7,172 nucleotides of DNA from Syntrophobacterales bacterium (GTDB lineage: Bacteria; Desulfobacterota; Syntrophobacteria; BM002): positions 1-7,172 of the forward strand of contig JAUVTM010000109.1 in assembly GCA_030601545.1 (NCBI GenBank), given 5' to 3'. The position numbers were made by a program, and so were the translations under genes. Position 1 is the stretch's first letter. The number at the start of each line of letters is the position of its first letter. The notes beneath the pieces are model-generated. The model was not told where the DNA came from. It was given only the letters and a program-made list of their open reading frames with translations, and did no database searches. Positions 5,409 to 7,172 of this stretch are shown in pieces.

Positions 5409-7003
5409 GAACCTTCCCCGGTGAGCTGATGGCGGTTCAGTTCCAAGCCGAACTGCACCCCCTTACCGTCTTTGGCCGCTTTCGCACCAGTGATAGCCAC
5501 CTTGTCAAAATTGTCCAACGCCGTCAGCCGGTTTTTCACTCCATCAACGGTGTTGAAAGCGTCTGCTTGCCCACTCAACCGGACACGCTGATTGTCTACT
5601 GTCAGAAGGCTTATGGTCACATTAAGGTCCGCCGGGATTGCTTTACTGATAATCCGCAGTAACTCCACGGCCGAATGATAGCCACCTTCCTCACCAAAAA
5701 GAGCTACCGACTGACCCAGTTCGTTTATCTTGGTTTTGACAATACTGGCGTACTGCGACGACTGAACAGATCCCTTGAATTCGGGTACAGTGCGGCGAAA
5801 CACCTCCTCAACACCCTGGTTGAGACTGGCTAGCCTTTGCTTCTTGGTATAAATATCCACCCCCACCGAGCCGAGCCAGCCAAAAGCCACAAGCGCACAG
5901 GCCACTAAAGCGTAACTCAACTGCTGTCTCCACTTGACCAACGGGTTTTGGCTACCCACCTCTTCAGCCTGGAAGTTGAACCCCATCCTCCGACTTGTAC
6001 CTTTAAGAGCCAAGCCAGCTGCCACCGAAAATAAAGGTGCAGCCGTGAATTGGTCGCCAAATTGGCCGAGTAAAGCCAGCTCCTCCAGGTCATTCAGGCA
6101 GCGTACGTCCACCCCGAGAGCCTTTTCCAAAGCTGCCGCCAAGCCTTCTATGAGGGAGCCGCCACCGCTCAAAATCACCAACTCCGGCCACAATTCTCGT
6201 TCCTGCACCTGGGCTGCCGTCAATGAGAATTCTATTTCACGAGCCAGTGACTCAACCTCGTCCATCATAGCTTCACGAATGGAAATGTGCTCGGGTGATG
6301 TTGCTTCCTCATCAATCCCAATGGCAAGGAGACGCTCCATACCCTCATCCATTGACATCCCCAGGACTTCAGCAACCTTTCTGGAGAAGTGAGCACAACC
6401 GATCATAAGTGAGCGCAGATAAGTGTCCACACCCCGGTGTTGGTACAGCAGATTGGTTTTGTGATGACCGATATCCAAAATCACAGCCCGCTCTGGGAGG
6501 TGAGCTTTCAGTTCGCGAGCAATAAAAGTCAAACCGCTTCCGTCCAGGTCAACCACCTCAGGCTCGACGCCTACTTCCTTGAGCGCGGCGAGCAAAGGAT
6601 CCAAAACACTTTTGGGTAGAGCTGCTGCCAGTACACCTTGGGAGCCGGCTTGCCGGGATTCCGTGGTGACAAAGTCCACCTGAACCTCATCAAGGGCCAA
6701 AGGCAGGTCAGGCTCCATTTCGAACTGGATTACCTGGGAAATCTTGCGTTGATTGGAAAAGGGGAAACGAAGCCGCCGCAGAAACGCCTCGTGGGTGCCC
6801 AGTGCCACCATATAGCGATCGCTTTCAAGATTCTCTTCGGCAATGAGATCCGCCAGTGTACTGGCCACTTGAGAGGGATCTGCATCTGCAGGCAACCTGG
6901 CCCTGGCATACCCTGACACCTGACTTGTTCTGAAGCCACGGGTTACCTGGACCACTTTGATCCCGCTGCCGCCGATATCAATTCCTAGGATTTTCTCTGG
7001 CAT
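5405..7003 (-). CDS. gspL: Type II secretion system protein GspL (PilM-PilN-like fusion)
   Basis: A 532-residue inner-membrane platform protein. Residues 1-~340 form a PilM/actin-like cytoplasmic domain: a GIDIGGSGIKVV phosphate loop (7-18), VILDIGHHKTNLLY (174-187) as the second phosphate motif, LVILSGGGSLIEG (275-287) as the adenosine motif, then PLFSVAAGLALKG (323-335). A membrane helix spans ~363-383, followed by a coiled segment and a PilN/GspL-type ferredoxin-like periplasmic domain (~440-525, with RIISKAIPADLNVTI and VRLSGQA). The cytoplasmic part would recruit the GspE ATPase and the periplasmic part would pair with GspM. I chose the ATG at 7003 (MPEKILG), with GAGG 12 bases upstream, over a GTG at 7021 that lacks a ribosome site. 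It is translationally coupled to gspM. The fusion is the expected GspL layout; separate pilM and pilN genes would suggest a type IV pilus instead. Confidence 0.92.
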   Translation of the reverse strand: MPEKILGIDIGGSGIKVVQVTRGFRTSQVSGYARARLPADADPSQVASTLADLIAEENLESDRYMVALGTHEAFLRRLRFPFSNQRKISQVIQFEMEPDLPLALDEVQVDFVTTESRQAGSQGVLAAALPKSVLDPLLAALKEVGVEPEVVDLDGSGLTFIARELKAHLPERAVILDIGHHKTNLLYQHRGVDTYLRSLMIGCAHFSRKVAEVLGMSMDEGMERLLAIGIDEEATSPEHISIREAMMDEVESLAREIEFSLTAAQVQERELWPELVILSGGGSLIEGLAAALEKALGVDVRCLNDLEELALLGQFGDQFTAAPLFSVAAGLALKGTSRRMGFNFQAEEVGSQNPLVKWRQQLSYALVACALVAFGWLGSVGVDIYTKKQRLASLNQGVEEVFRRTVPEFKGSVQSSQYASIVKTKINELGQSVALFGEEGGYHSAVELLRIISKAIPADLNVTISLLTVDNQRVRLSGQADAFNTVDGVKNRLTALDNFDKVAITGAKAAKDGKGVQFGLELNRHQLTGEGS

Positions 7004-7025
7004 GGATAAAATCACCCTCACTTAG

Positions 7026-7172
7026 CTTGGATATTTCATGAATTGTCGTCGCGAGGCCGCGAAGATGGCTGTGCCACCGGGTAACCGCAGGGGGTTGGAC
7101 CCGAGGCGTACTTTAACAGTACGTCGCGGGGTCCGACACCCGAGGACCCCCGGAAGGACGGCCATATCCAAG
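7026..7172. repeat. Structured GC-rich element with 9-base inverted ends
   Basis: CTTGGATAT (7026-7034) is exactly inverted as ATATCCAAG (7164-7172), at the very end of the window. Inside are stacked stems: TCGCG/CGCGA around AGGC (7049-7062), TGGC/GCCA (7066-7076), and a long central hairpin with CGTACT/AGTACG around TTAAC (7107-7123), GGACCC/GGGTCC (7097-7102, 7129-7134) and GGGGGT/ACCCCC (7090-7095, 7146-7151). No ORF is evident in this stretch, which lies directly upstream of gspL. It could be a dispersed repeat, a structured leader of the gsp transcript or an RNA gene; it may continue past the window. Confidence 0.6.

Noticed and set aside
7004..7021. GTG start for gspL, six codons upstream of the ATG
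   Set aside because: No ribosome site precedes the GTG, while GAGG precedes the ATG and the MPEKILGIDIG start fits the family.

Overview
The window looks like chromosomal DNA of a Gram-negative bacterium, most likely a deltaproteobacterium in the broad sense (Desulfobacterota or relatives). The main evidence is a gspL-gspM-gspN tail of a type II secretion operon. Its GspL reads as a PilM-like actin fold joined to a PilN-like periplasmic part, and its GspN is of the kind seen in that group. The intergenic DNA is full of short palindromic repeats. Taxonomy is inferred from gene style; no rRNA or other marker is present.

Layout, left to right. (1) Bases 1-1787, minus strand: a small unrecognised protein of 88-91 aa, a possible 25-codon mini-ORF, a PP2C-type Ser/Thr protein phosphatase, and a tandem-FHA protein that runs off the left edge. 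Spacing is 4-44 bases, so this is probably one operon for phospho-threonine signalling; a matching kinase, if there is one, lies outside. (2) Bases 1921-2277, minus strand: an unrecognised small Cys/His-rich basic protein. (3) Bases 2278-2779: a 500-base gap without a convincing gene. It holds a short palindrome, an AT-rich tract, a twin-hairpin REP-like element and a 7-base-period repeat that runs into the next gene. (4) Bases 2780-3670, plus strand: era, a complete ribosome-assembly GTPase. (5) Bases 3710-7003, minus strand: gspN, gspM and gspL, transcribed gspL to gspM to gspN. gspL and gspM overlap in ATGA, but gspM and gspN are 265 bases apart, and that gap holds a second twin-hairpin element, a second 7-base-period repeat and a GC-rich hairpin. 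(6) Bases 7004-7172: no gene; a highly structured, GC-rich sequence bounded by perfect 9-base inverted ends.

The genes are mostly ordinary housekeeping and secretion genes. The most unusual content is the repeat system. Two twin-hairpin elements carry related hairpin units in opposite order, and each is followed on the same strand by a degenerate heptamer array that abuts a gene boundary: the start of era in one case, the stop of gspM in the other. In front of era the heptamer array supplies both the Shine-Dalgarno-like sequence and the start codon. I found no defence system, CRISPR array, transposase or RNA gene that I could support.
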